DNA of 14,679 nt, from the NCBI GenBank assembly GCA_036011305.1, contig DASCNA010000055.1, forward strand, positions 1 to 14,679, read 5' to 3'. Shown here in pieces: positions 1-7,522 of this stretch (the first letter of the stretch is position 1; every line of letters begins with the position of its first letter). The notes beneath the pieces were generated by a model. That model saw nothing but the letters and a program-made list of their open reading frames with translations. It had not been told where the DNA came from and searched no databases. The DNA is from DASCNA01 sp036011305. Lineage in GTDB: Bacteria; Verrucomicrobiota; Lentisphaeria; Victivallales; GWF2-38-69. The translations under genes and the position numbers were made by a program.

Positions 1-83
1 AAGAAGAAATTTTTAAAACCTACAAAGAAAGTGTAGTTCATGCAGTGGCTTCAATGGGTGATGTTTCTGAACACATGAATTAA
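1..83 (+). CDS. 3' end of an unidentified gene (partial)
   Basis: The frame starting at base 3 is open to a TAA at 81-83 and gives 26 residues, ending in HAVASMGDVSEHMN. The composition is amphipathic and protein-like rather than AT-rich noise, and the stop is followed by a non-coding stretch. The fragment is too short to assign a family. The gene begins before the window, so its function and length cannot be judged. It could be chance open sequence, because 26 codons without a stop is weak evidence. Confidence 0.45.
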   Translation, partial: EEIFKTYKESVVHAVASMGDVSEHMN

Positions 84-666
84 CATAAAACTTATAATGC
101 ATTACTGATCAGATAGTTCTATTTCGCGACAGCGACTAATTAACTTTAGGACCTAAAATTTCGTAGAACTTTATACATTCTATAACTATCTAATGTTGTT
201 CTATATAGTAAAATATATATATAAAAAACAATAACAAATAATTATTAATTACGTAATATTACATCTGAAAACTTACTTAGTCCCTTTAATGCGAAATATT
301 GCTCTTTACATAATAATAATTATCTGTTAATCAAATGAGTAGGGAATAAAATATGAAGTAAGGTTGAATCTGTACAATATTATTAAGTTTCAAAGAGTGT
401 ACTCAGAACACTGGTTCAATAATAATAAGCTGAAACATGAACATACAGCTATAATTCAGAAGGATAAATAAAACTTATTATAATGCCGCCTAAATTAGGT
501 AGCATTTTTCTAATAAACTTCATTTACTTCCCTCCCCTATATAATCAGCATAATGTGTTTATTTGGTAAATTCTAAATCAATATAATCTAATTTCTTCAA
601 AAAAAACATAAAATTAATTAATATGAAGCATTGCGTTTTTTAAACAGTTTAATAGAGGTTATCCAA
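84..666. other. 583-bp intergenic region, no gene seen
   Basis: No reading frame here on either strand has a start, ribosome binding site and reasonable length. It contains a 13-bp interrupted palindrome at 145-157 (TTTAGG-A-CCTAAA), a terminator-like hairpin at 483-509 and, nearer the downstream gene, a TATAAT at 582-587 that could be the -10 box of the amidohydrolase operon. That -10 has no good -35 partner at 16-18 nt, only a TTATTT-like sequence. A small RNA ending at the hairpin is possible but not shown. Confidence 0.6.
483..509 (+). terminator. Rho-independent terminator-like hairpin
   Basis: ATGCCGCCT at 483-491 can pair with AGGTAGCAT at 497-505 (one G-U pair and one C-A mismatch). 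The loop is about 5 nt, and five T residues follow directly. The T tract lies on the plus-strand side only. It sits 400 nt after the partial gene at 1-83, so it may end a long 3' UTR, a small RNA or a lost gene. Confidence 0.5.
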
Positions 667-1896
667 ATGAAACTACTACTAATGAATGCTGATCTTTTTG
701 ATGGAAAAAACAACTTTATACAAAAGGATATGAATATATTAATTGATGGCAATGTAATAAAAAAGATATACAAAAATTCACAAAAAAATAAAAGTAATAT
801 CGACAAAATTATTGATCTAAAAGGCATTACATTGATGCCGGGCCTGATTGATGCACATGTTCATTTGACAGCTGCTAAAATAAATCCAAACCAACGAGAT
901 TTACCAGCAAGCTATATTAACGGTAAGGCTACAGTATTTGCAAAAAAAATGTTATATAGAGGTTTTACATCAGTCAGAGATGCAGGTGGTTGTGATTACG
1001 GAATAAAAATGCTAATAGAAGATAACTCAATAGAGGGGCCTCGTCTATTTTTAAGTTGCAAGGCATTAAGTGTGACTGGAGGGCATGGAGATTTTAGGCA
1101 CAAAGAATCTGGTATTTACGGGGAAAGTATCCACTCTGAATCATCAGTATCAGTATTATGTGATGGTGAATATGAAGTTAGAAAACTCACTCGTGAACAA
1201 TTAAGAAAGGGTGCATCGCAAATTAAAATATTAGCTAGCGTGGGAATTGATTCTCCATCTGACAATGTAAGCGATTCTCAATTCACTGAAGGAGAAATTT
1301 CAGCAATAGTAGATGAGGCAAATCAACATGCGACTTATGTAATGGCACATGCATATTCGCCTGAATCAATCAAACGCTGTATAATAAACGGTGTAAGATG
1401 CATAGAACATGGCAATCTTATAAATAATGAAACAGCTGGAATGATGAAACAATTTAATGCTTATCTTGTACCTACATTATCCGTCTATAATGCTTTCTTC
1501 GAACATGGAGATAAGTTTGGTTTAGCCAAACATACTTCAACTAAATTAAACGATGTTTTAACACATGGACTAAATGCTTTAACAATTGCAAAAAAACATG
1601 GAGTTAAGATCGGATTTGGAACTGACCTTTTAGGAGAAGTTGAAAACTATCAATGTGATGAATTTACTATTCGAGGGAAGGTTGAAACTCCTTTTGAGAT
1701 ATTACACTCTGCAACATATATAAATGCAGAAATTCTTAATATGCAACATAAACTTGGTATCATTGCTGAAAATGCATTGGCAGACATAATTGTAGTAGGC
1801 GGTAATCCGCTTGAAGATATCACTCTTTTTACTGATACTGGCAGATATATTCAACTAATAATTAAAAACGGTAACATTATTAAAAATGAATTATAA
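667..1896 (+). CDS. Metal-dependent amidohydrolase (COG1228 / Xaa-Pro-dipeptidase-like), copy 1
   Basis: A 409-aa cytosolic TIM-barrel hydrolase of the amidohydrolase superfamily, in the imidazolonepropionase-related COG1228 branch whose characterised members cleave Xaa-Pro dipeptides or similar amide bonds. Visible metal and catalytic residues are H64 and H66 (DAHVHL), K187 (QIKIL, the likely carboxylated lysine), H228 (MAHAYS), H248 (EHGN) and D320 (GFGTD). The N-terminal FDGKNN and C-terminal GNPLEDI segments form the usual small beta domain. A TTG start at 631 is possible, but ATG 667 has AGAGG eight bases upstream and aligns with the start of copy 2, so I use 667. It is the first gene of an operon: copy 2 starts 17 bp downstream. 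Oddity: the loop after K187 reads ASVG where relatives usually have ASGG, so substrate range may have shifted. Exact substrate unknown. Confidence 0.88.
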   Translation: MKLLLMNADLFDGKNNFIQKDMNILIDGNVIKKIYKNSQKNKSNIDKIIDLKGITLMPGLIDAHVHLTAAKINPNQRDLPASYINGKATVFAKKMLYRGFTSVRDAGGCDYGIKMLIEDNSIEGPRLFLSCKALSVTGGHGDFRHKESGIYGESIHSESSVSVLCDGEYEVRKLTREQLRKGASQIKILASVGIDSPSDNVSDSQFTEGEISAIVDEANQHATYVMAHAYSPESIKRCIINGVRCIEHGNLINNETAGMMKQFNAYLVPTLSVYNAFFEHGDKFGLAKHTSTKLNDVLTHGLNALTIAKKHGVKIGFGTDLLGEVENYQCDEFTIRGKVETPFEILHSATYINAEILNMQHKLGIIAENALADIIVVGGNPLEDITLFTDTGRYIQLIIKNGNIIKNEL

Positions 1897-1913
1897 AAAA
1901 TAATGGTCATATA

Positions 1914-3149
1914 ATGAAAACTCTATTAACAAATGCAAATATATTCGACGGGAAAAATAATAAGCTCCAAAGAAATATGAATGTTTTAATCGAAGACAAT
2001 CTTATAAAACAAATTTTTGAATGTTCAAAACTTTATGATAAGAAAGTAGATCAAACAATAAATTTGAATGGAAAATTCTTAATGCCCGGCCTAATTGATG
2101 CACATGCCCATCTAAGTATGGCAGAGTTAGATATTAATCAGGATAAACTACCTGAGAGTTATATCTGGGTTAATGCCGGAATTGAATTAACAAAAATCCT
2201 AAAAAGAGGTTTTACTACTGTACGCGATGCAGGCGGTGCAGATTTTGGTTTAAAAATGGCAGTTGAAAAAGGCTTACTTCAAGGTCCACGACTTTTTTTA
2301 TCCTGTAAAGCATTAACTCAAACACATGGACATGGCGACCTCAGGAATATATCTGAAAAAGAACACATGGATTCAATATGTCGCAGAAGTGGTTCAACAA
2401 TAGCAATAATATGTGATGGTATTTCAGGAGTAAGAAAGGCTGCAAGAGAACAGTTAAGAAAGGGAGCAACACAAATTAAAATTATGGCTTCTGGTGGAGT
2501 CGCTTCCCAAACAGATAAAATTGATAATTTACAATTTTCAATAGAGGAAATAGAAGCTGTTGTAGAAGAAGCAAATAATGCAGGAACATATGTAATGGCT
2601 CACGCATATAGTCCGAAAGCTATCACAAGATGTGTTCAATTAGGCGTACGTTCTGTAGAGCATGGTAACCTTATTGACAACAGTTCAGCAGAAATAGTAA
2701 AGCAATATAAAGCATATGTAATACCTACTCTTTCAATTTACGATTCTCTTTATAGACGAGGAAGTAAATTGGGATTTCCTGAAAAGAATATTGAAAAACT
2801 AAATCAAGTAATTAAGCAAAGCATTAAGGGGTTGGCAATTTGCAGAAATCATGAATTAAATATCGGTTTTGGTACAGATTTATTAGGTGAACTACAAAAT
2901 GATCAGTGCAACGAGTTTGAATTAAGAAGTAAAGCAGAAACGCCATTTCAAACACTAAACTCAGCTACATATGTAAATGCGAAACTATTACAAATGGAAA
3001 ATAAACTTGGGATAATAAAAAAAGATGCCTTTGCAGATTTAATAGTAGTAAGTGGCAATCCACTAAAAAATATAAGCCTCTTTACTGAAAATGGGAAAAA
3101 CATACTAATGATAATAAAAGATGGTAAAATTATCAAAAATGAACTTTAA
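1914..3149 (+). CDS. Metal-dependent amidohydrolase (COG1228 / Xaa-Pro-dipeptidase-like), copy 2
   Basis: A 411-aa paralogue of the preceding gene, about half identical by eye over its full length and almost colinear, so the pair arose by tandem duplication. All expected ligands are present: H64 and H66 (DAHAHL), K189 (QIKIM), H230 (MAHAYS), H250 (EHGN) and D322 (GFGTD). It keeps the family ASGGV loop that copy 1 has lost, but has SQTD where copy 1 has SPSD, so the two active-site entrances differ. There is no signal peptide, so a cytosolic peptidase or amidase role is expected. The start lies 17 bp after the upstream stop with no clear Shine-Dalgarno, suggesting translational coupling. Its stop codon is overlapped by the strong AAGGAGG of the downstream marC-family gene, which ties all three into one transcript. 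Substrate unknown. Confidence 0.88.
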   Translation: MKTLLTNANIFDGKNNKLQRNMNVLIEDNLIKQIFECSKLYDKKVDQTINLNGKFLMPGLIDAHAHLSMAELDINQDKLPESYIWVNAGIELTKILKRGFTTVRDAGGADFGLKMAVEKGLLQGPRLFLSCKALTQTHGHGDLRNISEKEHMDSICRRSGSTIAIICDGISGVRKAAREQLRKGATQIKIMASGGVASQTDKIDNLQFSIEEIEAVVEEANNAGTYVMAHAYSPKAITRCVQLGVRSVEHGNLIDNSSAEIVKQYKAYVIPTLSIYDSLYRRGSKLGFPEKNIEKLNQVIKQSIKGLAICRNHELNIGFGTDLLGELQNDQCNEFELRSKAETPFQTLNSATYVNAKLLQMENKLGIIKKDAFADLIVVSGNPLKNISLFTENGKNILMIIKDGKIIKNEL

Positions 3150-3160
3150 GGAGGCATATC

Positions 3161-3814
3161 ATGTCAGTTCCACATTTTTTAAACTTAATTACAAGTTCAT
3201 ATTTCAATGTATATTTAGGCTCAACAGCGCTACTTCTAACTATTATGAATCCATTGGGGATGCTGGCTGTTTTTATGGGAATGACCGGTGAATACTCAAA
3301 AGAAGAAAGAAAGTTAATAAGCATTAGGTCATCAATTGCTATTTTGATTATTCTAATCATTGTTACATGGATTGGTACAGGTGTACTAAAATTTTTCGGA
3401 GTGAATTTACCCGCATTCGAAGTTGCAGGTGGCATTTTACTTTTTTTAGGTTCTCTTCCTATGGTAAACAGTAAAAAGAATGAAGAAAAATCAATATTAA
3501 AAAATAAAACAAAAGCAGCTGAACTTGCTATTGTACCTTTGGCATTTCCAGTAGTAAGCGGTCCTGCTGCTATACTTCAGGTAATGATATGCCTTCATAA
3601 ATTCGGCAATAATTTTCATGTTAAATTATTATTATCACTAGCAAACCTTACAGCTGTTTTAGTATTATTTCTATGTTTTTATTTTAGTGATTTTTTTATT
3701 AAATTTATCAGTATAAGCGGATTGAAGATAATAAAAATTTTTATAGGGATAATATTGCTGTCAATTGCTGTTAATATTGTTTCACATGGGATTATAGCCA
3801 TTTTCCATATATAG
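3161..3814 (+). CDS. MarC family (UPF0056) integral membrane protein
   Basis: A 217-aa inner-membrane protein with about six hydrophobic segments (near residues 15-40, 56-78, 85-100, 122-145, 155-178 and 187-215). Family signatures are NPLG at 30-33, VAGGILLF at 88-95 and the PLAFPVVSGPAAI stretch at 126-138. MarC proteins are annotated as possible transporters or exporters, but their real function is unresolved; the old link to multiple antibiotic resistance in E. coli was not upheld. Length is normal for the family. An excellent ribosome binding site, AAGGAGG at 3148-3154, lies 6 nt before the ATG and overlaps the previous stop. Position behind two peptidase-like amidohydrolases suggests a role in moving their substrate or product, which is inference only. 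Confidence 0.88.
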   Translation: MSVPHFLNLITSSYFNVYLGSTALLLTIMNPLGMLAVFMGMTGEYSKEERKLISIRSSIAILIILIIVTWIGTGVLKFFGVNLPAFEVAGGILLFLGSLPMVNSKKNEEKSILKNKTKAAELAIVPLAFPVVSGPAAILQVMICLHKFGNNFHVKLLLSLANLTAVLVLFLCFYFSDFFIKFISISGLKIIKIFIGIILLSIAVNIVSHGIIAIFHI

Positions 3815-3930
3815 GGTAGAAAAAATATAATAAATAACTTTAAATTATAAGAATATTTATACAAATTAACATGTGATATATTTATATAATAAATAATAAT
3901 AAGCGTTAATTTTAAATGTTGAGAAAAACA

Positions 3931-4356
3931 ATGAGTATAAATACAACAGAACTTACTGATTTATGGAGGAAAGTAACGATACAGTGGAAAAAACAGCTGG
4001 AAAAATACTGTGCCAAACTAGGGATTACATATGTCGATAGGCTGATAATTGATGAAATATACAAAAATAAGTCTTTAACTAAAAAAGAGCTTGCCATAAT
4101 ATTATTTGCTGAACCACAGAGCTTGACACGATCTATAAAAAGAATTAATAATGCTGGTCTGCTGATTTCGAGAAATGATAAAAATGATATGAGATTTGTA
4201 ACTTATACATTGACTCCAAAAGGAATTGAAATTGCAAATCAAATTGAAGAAAGAACGAACCAGCTATGGGGAAAAGTTCTAAAAGGTATTCCAGATAAAA
4301 ACCTGGCTGCGTTTGAAAAATCTTTAATTCATATACTGAGTAATTTTACTGAGTAA
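3931..4356 (+). CDS. MarR family transcriptional regulator
   Basis: A winged helix-turn-helix regulator of 141 aa. The central part contains the DNA-binding region LTKKELA...EPQSLTRSIKRI followed by the wing NDKNDMR and the typical TLTPKGIEIA segment; N- and C-terminal helices would form the dimer interface. ATG 3916 would add five residues but has no ribosome binding site, while ATG 3931 has a weak GAGA at 3921-3924, so I prefer 3931. It lies 116 bp after the marC-family gene on the same strand. The very AT-rich gap holds a possible promoter (TTAACA at 3866, 17 nt, ATAAAT at 3889) and may also hold its own operator. It probably controls the adjacent amidohydrolase/MarC operon or itself; its ligand is unknown. 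Confidence 0.85.
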   Translation: MSINTTELTDLWRKVTIQWKKQLEKYCAKLGITYVDRLIIDEIYKNKSLTKKELAIILFAEPQSLTRSIKRINNAGLLISRNDKNDMRFVTYTLTPKGIEIANQIEERTNQLWGKVLKGIPDKNLAAFEKSLIHILSNFTE

Positions 4357-4399
4357 TTTAATATTCTGGCTATTTTTAATAATAGAATAACCTGCACCA

Positions 4400-4619
4400 G
4401 TCGCATCAAACGATAGGTAACAACGCCTATGGACATTCCTGCTGATACAAAAAAATAAGTAGGAATTAAGCATGCTAAAAAAGAGCTACAACTGAAGAAT
4501 TTCTTTCTATCTGGGAATAATTGCTAGAAAAAAACATTGTAATCTTATCAAGAGGCTGCGATATAGTATCAATAAAAGTTGCAACAGACAATATTATTAA
4601 AGGAAATTTACTAGATTAA
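4400..4619 (+). pseudogene. Possible decayed coding remnant
   Basis: Two plus-strand frames here give protein-like runs broken by stops. One frame reads PMDIPADTKK, stop, then VGIKHAKKELQ around 4430-4490. The second frame, from about 4491, reads TEEFLSIWE, stop, then a 32-residue run (LLEKNIVILSRGCDIVSIK and onward, ending GNLLD) to a TAA at 4617-4619. Together they resemble one gene with a frameshift and two nonsense changes. No start codon or ribosome binding site is obvious and I do not recognise the family. The end overlaps the convergent gene at 4611 by 9 nt. It may be chance. Confidence 0.3.
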
Positions 4620-5084
4620 ACCTCTATGTTTTACTTCCAGAATTTCAACAAGTTTTTCCGGATCCAGTCTGTAAAGAGACCCCATTCCCTGATAAAAACC
4701 GTGTGCTTTAATAAAATGAATACTCAAATCTGTATAATTAATTTCTTTCTCTGTTTTTAAATTCTTAACAGTAATGCAGTCTTTCTGTACTAAACCTCTG
4801 TCTTCAAAGGGACAGCGTATCCCACCCCGAACAGAAATAACCTGAACATCGAAATACGGATCAACTTTTATAAATTCTCCCAGTCCTTTTTCACCTTTAT
4901 CCCTAAATTCCTGCATGCAGTCTGCAATCATCTGATGAGTCAGTCTAAGTTCTCTCACAATACTGTTATCCCTATCAAGGATCTGCACTAAATCCCGTTT
5001 ATCATCACCGAGAAATCCATTAATAGTAATTACACCCGGTTGCATATTTTCCTGTATTGCTTTCATCCTGGGAGACTGCTTCAT
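4611..5084 (-). CDS. Unrecognised 157-aa soluble protein, last gene of the nqr operon
   Basis: I do not recognise this family. It is a soluble alpha/beta-looking protein without signal peptide or membrane segment. Notable segments are INGFLGDD near 21-28, an RELRLTHQMIADCMQEF helix at 44-60, VRGGIRCPFEDRG at 85-97 and HFIKAHGFYQGMGSLYRL at 123-140. It has three cysteines (C56, C91, C103) and three histidines (H50, H123, H128), not arranged as a classic Fe-S or zinc motif. Its start has a good AGAGG (5091-5095) six bases upstream, and it begins 53 bp after the nqrF stop on the same strand with no terminator between, so it is very likely cotranscribed with nqrBCDEF. That placement suggests an accessory, assembly or regulatory role for the complex, which is inference. 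Confidence 0.75.
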   Translation of the reverse strand: MKQSPRMKAIQENMQPGVITINGFLGDDKRDLVQILDRDNSIVRELRLTHQMIADCMQEFRDKGEKGLGEFIKVDPYFDVQVISVRGGIRCPFEDRGLVQKDCITVKNLKTEKEINYTDLSIHFIKAHGFYQGMGSLYRLDPEKLVEILEVKHRGLI

Positions 5085-5137
5085 TATAAACCTCTAATTA
5101 ATTCAGACGTTGTCTAAAAATTCTAATTTTATACAGA

Positions 5138-6241
5138 TTATGCAAATTTATCATAATATATCTTCTCTTCAGGAATACCATTCTTTTTTAAAACTTCTAC
5201 GCAGGCATTTATCATTCCCGGACTTCCGCAAAGATAAGCTTCAGTTTTACTCCCGTCTTTCAAATGTTTATCAAGTACTTCAGTTATCAGACCGCTTTCC
5301 CCTTTCCATCTGTCTTCAGGTTCCGGACTTGATAAAGCAGGTATAAACATGAAATCCGGTATTTCTTTTTCAAACAGAGCCATTTCATCCAACAAAAAAA
5401 GATCTTTTAATGAGCGCGCTCCAAAAAAATAACGTGTTCTGCGTTTTATCTGTTTATCGTTCATATAGTGAAGAATAGACTTAATAGGCGCCATTCCAGA
5501 ACCTCCTGCAATGCAGACTATATCATTATCTGTATTTCTCAGGAAAAACTCTCCATAAGGTCCATTTATGGTAAGTTTATCACCTTCCTTTAGATAGTCG
5601 TGCACATATGAAGTACATATACCGTTCGGCACCAGCCTTATTTCAAACTCAATAGTATCTGTTTTTGAATTGGCAGAAGAAATTGAGTAAGCTCTATAAA
5701 CTTCTTCATTGCTTAATTTATATTTAGGTACTTTGATCTGCATAAACTGTCCGGCCTTAAATGTAACTTCAGCAGGATTTTTAAGTGTGAGTAAAACTTC
5801 CTTAATGTCATGCGTAAGGTCCTTTATAGATGAAACGACTGTGGAGAATTCCTTGACCAGGAAATATTCTTCAGGAATTTCAAGTTTCAAATCATTTTTT
5901 ACTTTTACTTGACAACTCAGCCGAACTTTTTCAGCAATCTCTTCTTTCGTCAACCATGCCAGTTCTGTGGGCAATATATCCTGCCCGCCTTCTATAATTT
6001 TAAGCTTACACAACCCGCATGAACCTTTCCCACCGCATGCTGACGGTATAAATATTCCCTCTGAATTCAGAGAGGCAAGTAGAGATTCGCCTCCGTCAAC
6101 CGTCAGTTTTTTAGCTCCGTCATTAATGTCAATCCGGCATTCTCCATAGTTTCCTACAGTAGCATTGAATATCAAAATAATAACAGTAAGTACAGCCGCT
6201 ATACTGCAGCAGACTATGACAGCTGTTAAGATCTCACTCAT
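5138..6241 (-). CDS. nqrF: Na+-translocating NADH:quinone reductase subunit F
   Basis: The NADH-oxidising subunit: electrons pass from NADH to FAD, then to a 2Fe-2S cluster, and into the membrane subunits. In order the 367 aa show one N-terminal membrane anchor (about 4-27), a plant-type ferredoxin domain with C69, C75, C78 and C110 (PSACGGKGSCGLC), and a ferredoxin-reductase-like module with the FAD motif RAYSIS at 183-188, GPYGEF at 227-232, the NADH-binding GGSGMAP at 246-252, and the C-terminal YYDKFA typical of NqrF. Classical NqrF is about 407 aa; this one is shorter around the FAD motif, where the usual insertion after RAYS is missing. The start has GAGGA just upstream. It follows nqrE by 44 bp and precedes the 157-aa gene. 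Its presence, together with the lack of rnfB and rnfC, marks this as an Nqr rather than an Rnf complex. Confidence 0.93.
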   Translation of the reverse strand: MSEILTAVIVCCSIAAVLTVIILIFNATVGNYGECRIDINDGAKKLTVDGGESLLASLNSEGIFIPSACGGKGSCGLCKLKIIEGGQDILPTELAWLTKEEIAEKVRLSCQVKVKNDLKLEIPEEYFLVKEFSTVVSSIKDLTHDIKEVLLTLKNPAEVTFKAGQFMQIKVPKYKLSNEEVYRAYSISSANSKTDTIEFEIRLVPNGICTSYVHDYLKEGDKLTINGPYGEFFLRNTDNDIVCIAGGSGMAPIKSILHYMNDKQIKRRTRYFFGARSLKDLFLLDEMALFEKEIPDFMFIPALSSPEPEDRWKGESGLITEVLDKHLKDGSKTEAYLCGSPGMINACVEVLKKNGIPEEKIYYDKFA

Positions 6242-6285
6242 ATATTCCTCATTGCCATTAATAATTTACAGTTAACAACTAATGT

Positions 6286-6876
6286 TTATTTAATTACTCC
6301 TGCAAGCCCCATAAACGATATTGCCATTATTCCCGCAATAATCAGTGAAATTCCTGCGCCTGCTAAAGGACCCGGGACTTTAGATTTTACCATCTTTTGA
6401 CGGATCCCGGCCATTGCCAATATTGCCAGCATCCACCCTAACCCGCTTCCTATTCCGTAAAAGCATGTTGTAACAAAGTCATATTCACGAATAACCATAA
6501 ACAGACATACACCGAGAATAGCACAATTGACTGTTATAAGTGGAAGAAAAATACCTAATGCCTGATAAAGCTTATCAGATACTCTCTCTATTATAATTTC
6601 AGCTATCTGCACAAATGCTGCTATGACAATAATGAAAATTATAAATCTAAGATACTGCAGGTTAAAAGGTATTAAAACATAATAGTAAACCAGCCAGTTC
6701 AGTGCTGTAGTGCAAGCCATGACAAGAGTTACTGCTGTTCCCAGCCCTGCTGCAGTTTTTATCTCTCTGGAGGCACCGAGAAAAGGACACATTCCAAGAT
6801 AATATGTCAATAGCACGTTTTGTGTAAATATCGCTGAGAAAAATATTGTAAATGAAGAGAGTATCATATTATCCAT
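6286..6876 (-). CDS. nqrE: Na+-translocating NADH:quinone reductase subunit E
   Basis: Integral membrane subunit of 196 aa with six predicted hydrophobic helices, homologous to RnfA. Signatures are FTQNVLLTYYLGMCPFLG at 17-34 and LGIFLPLITVNCAILG at 107-122. C30 and C118 correspond to the cysteines that, with the matching pair in NqrD, hold the intramembrane iron centre. The GIRQKM segment and glycine-rich C terminus are also typical. Its ATG overlaps the end of nqrD by 8 nt (ATGGATAA), and AAGGAG lies inside the nqrD end, so translation is coupled. Length agrees with the family. Confidence 0.93.
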   Translation of the reverse strand: MDNMILSSFTIFFSAIFTQNVLLTYYLGMCPFLGASREIKTAAGLGTAVTLVMACTTALNWLVYYYVLIPFNLQYLRFIIFIIVIAAFVQIAEIIIERVSDKLYQALGIFLPLITVNCAILGVCLFMVIREYDFVTTCFYGIGSGLGWMLAILAMAGIRQKMVKSKVPGPLAGAGISLIIAGIMAISFMGLAGVIK

Positions 6877-7522
6877 TTTCAGATTTCTCCTTAAATATTC
6901 CTTTTACTGTCCATAACAGTATGGCAAGTACAAAAAAACCTCCAGGAGCCATTACCATAATGGACCAGTTAATCCACCAGTCTCCCATAATCTGTATGCC
7001 CCATAAAGAACCGGAACCTAACAGTTCACGTATAATAGCAATTACAATCAGCACGATAGCATAACCGGCAGCATTTGAAGCTCCGTCTACAGCAGCTTTA
7101 TATGGAGGATTGGCAAGTGCATAGGCCTCGCATCTTCCCATAACAATACAATTTGTTATTATCAATCCTACAAAAGGGCCGAGCTGGCGTGAAACTTCAG
7201 GCAGATGAGCTTTGAGTACTATATCAACTAAAATAACCCCGGTTGCAATTATCAAAATTTCAGCCATCATTCTAACTCTTGAAGGAATCAACTTTCGCAG
7301 CAGAGAGACAATTAAGCTTGAAAAGCTACAGACAAATATAAGAGCCACTCCCATAACAACAGTATTTTTCAGAACATTTGTTACAGCTAATGTCGAACAT
7401 ATACCTAAAACCTGAATCAATATTGGATTGTTTTTAAAAATACCATTCATGATTATTTCTCTGGATGAATTAGTATTCACAGTTCTGCCATTACCGCATT
7501 TTCCTGAACATCCGCTTCCCAT
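6869..7522 (-). CDS. nqrD: Na+-translocating NADH:quinone reductase subunit D, with Cys-containing N-terminal extension
   Basis: Integral membrane subunit of 217 aa, homologous to RnfE and partner of NqrE in the intramembrane iron site. The core starts at about NNPILIQVLGICSTLAVT (31-48) and includes GLIITNCIVMGRCEA and the RELLGSG motif; C41 and the cysteine of TNCIVMG are the expected iron ligands. The N-terminal extension MGSGCSGKCGNG has C5 and C9 and is not in classical NqrD. It is probably translated: its ATG overlaps the nqrC stop by one base (TAATG) and is preceded by GAGGAAGG. An internal start at M25 (7450) would give a classical N terminus but has a weaker AGAGA site. The extension could bind metal or be modified; this is unknown. 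Confidence 0.92.
   Translation of the reverse strand: MGSGCSGKCGNGRTVNTNSSREIIMNGIFKNNPILIQVLGICSTLAVTNVLKNTVVMGVALIFVCSFSSLIVSLLRKLIPSRVRMMAEILIIATGVILVDIVLKAHLPEVSRQLGPFVGLIITNCIVMGRCEAYALANPPYKAAVDGASNAAGYAIVLIVIAIIRELLGSGSLWGIQIMGDWWINWSIMVMAPGGFFVLAILLWTVKGIFKEKSENG

Noticed and set aside
631..666. Upstream TTG start for the first amidohydrolase
   Set aside because: The internal ATG 667 has AGAGG at proper spacing and aligns with the start of the paralogue; the 12 extra residues have no counterpart.
4412..4435. Inverted repeat ATAGG...CCTAT as terminator of the nqr operon
   Set aside because: Only five pairs and no T run on either strand. No convincing terminator was found after the 157-aa gene.
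5110..6149. Plus-strand open frames opposite nqrF
   Set aside because: They are antisense shadows of a gene with clear Fe-S, FAD and NADH motifs and have no ribosome binding sites or family match.
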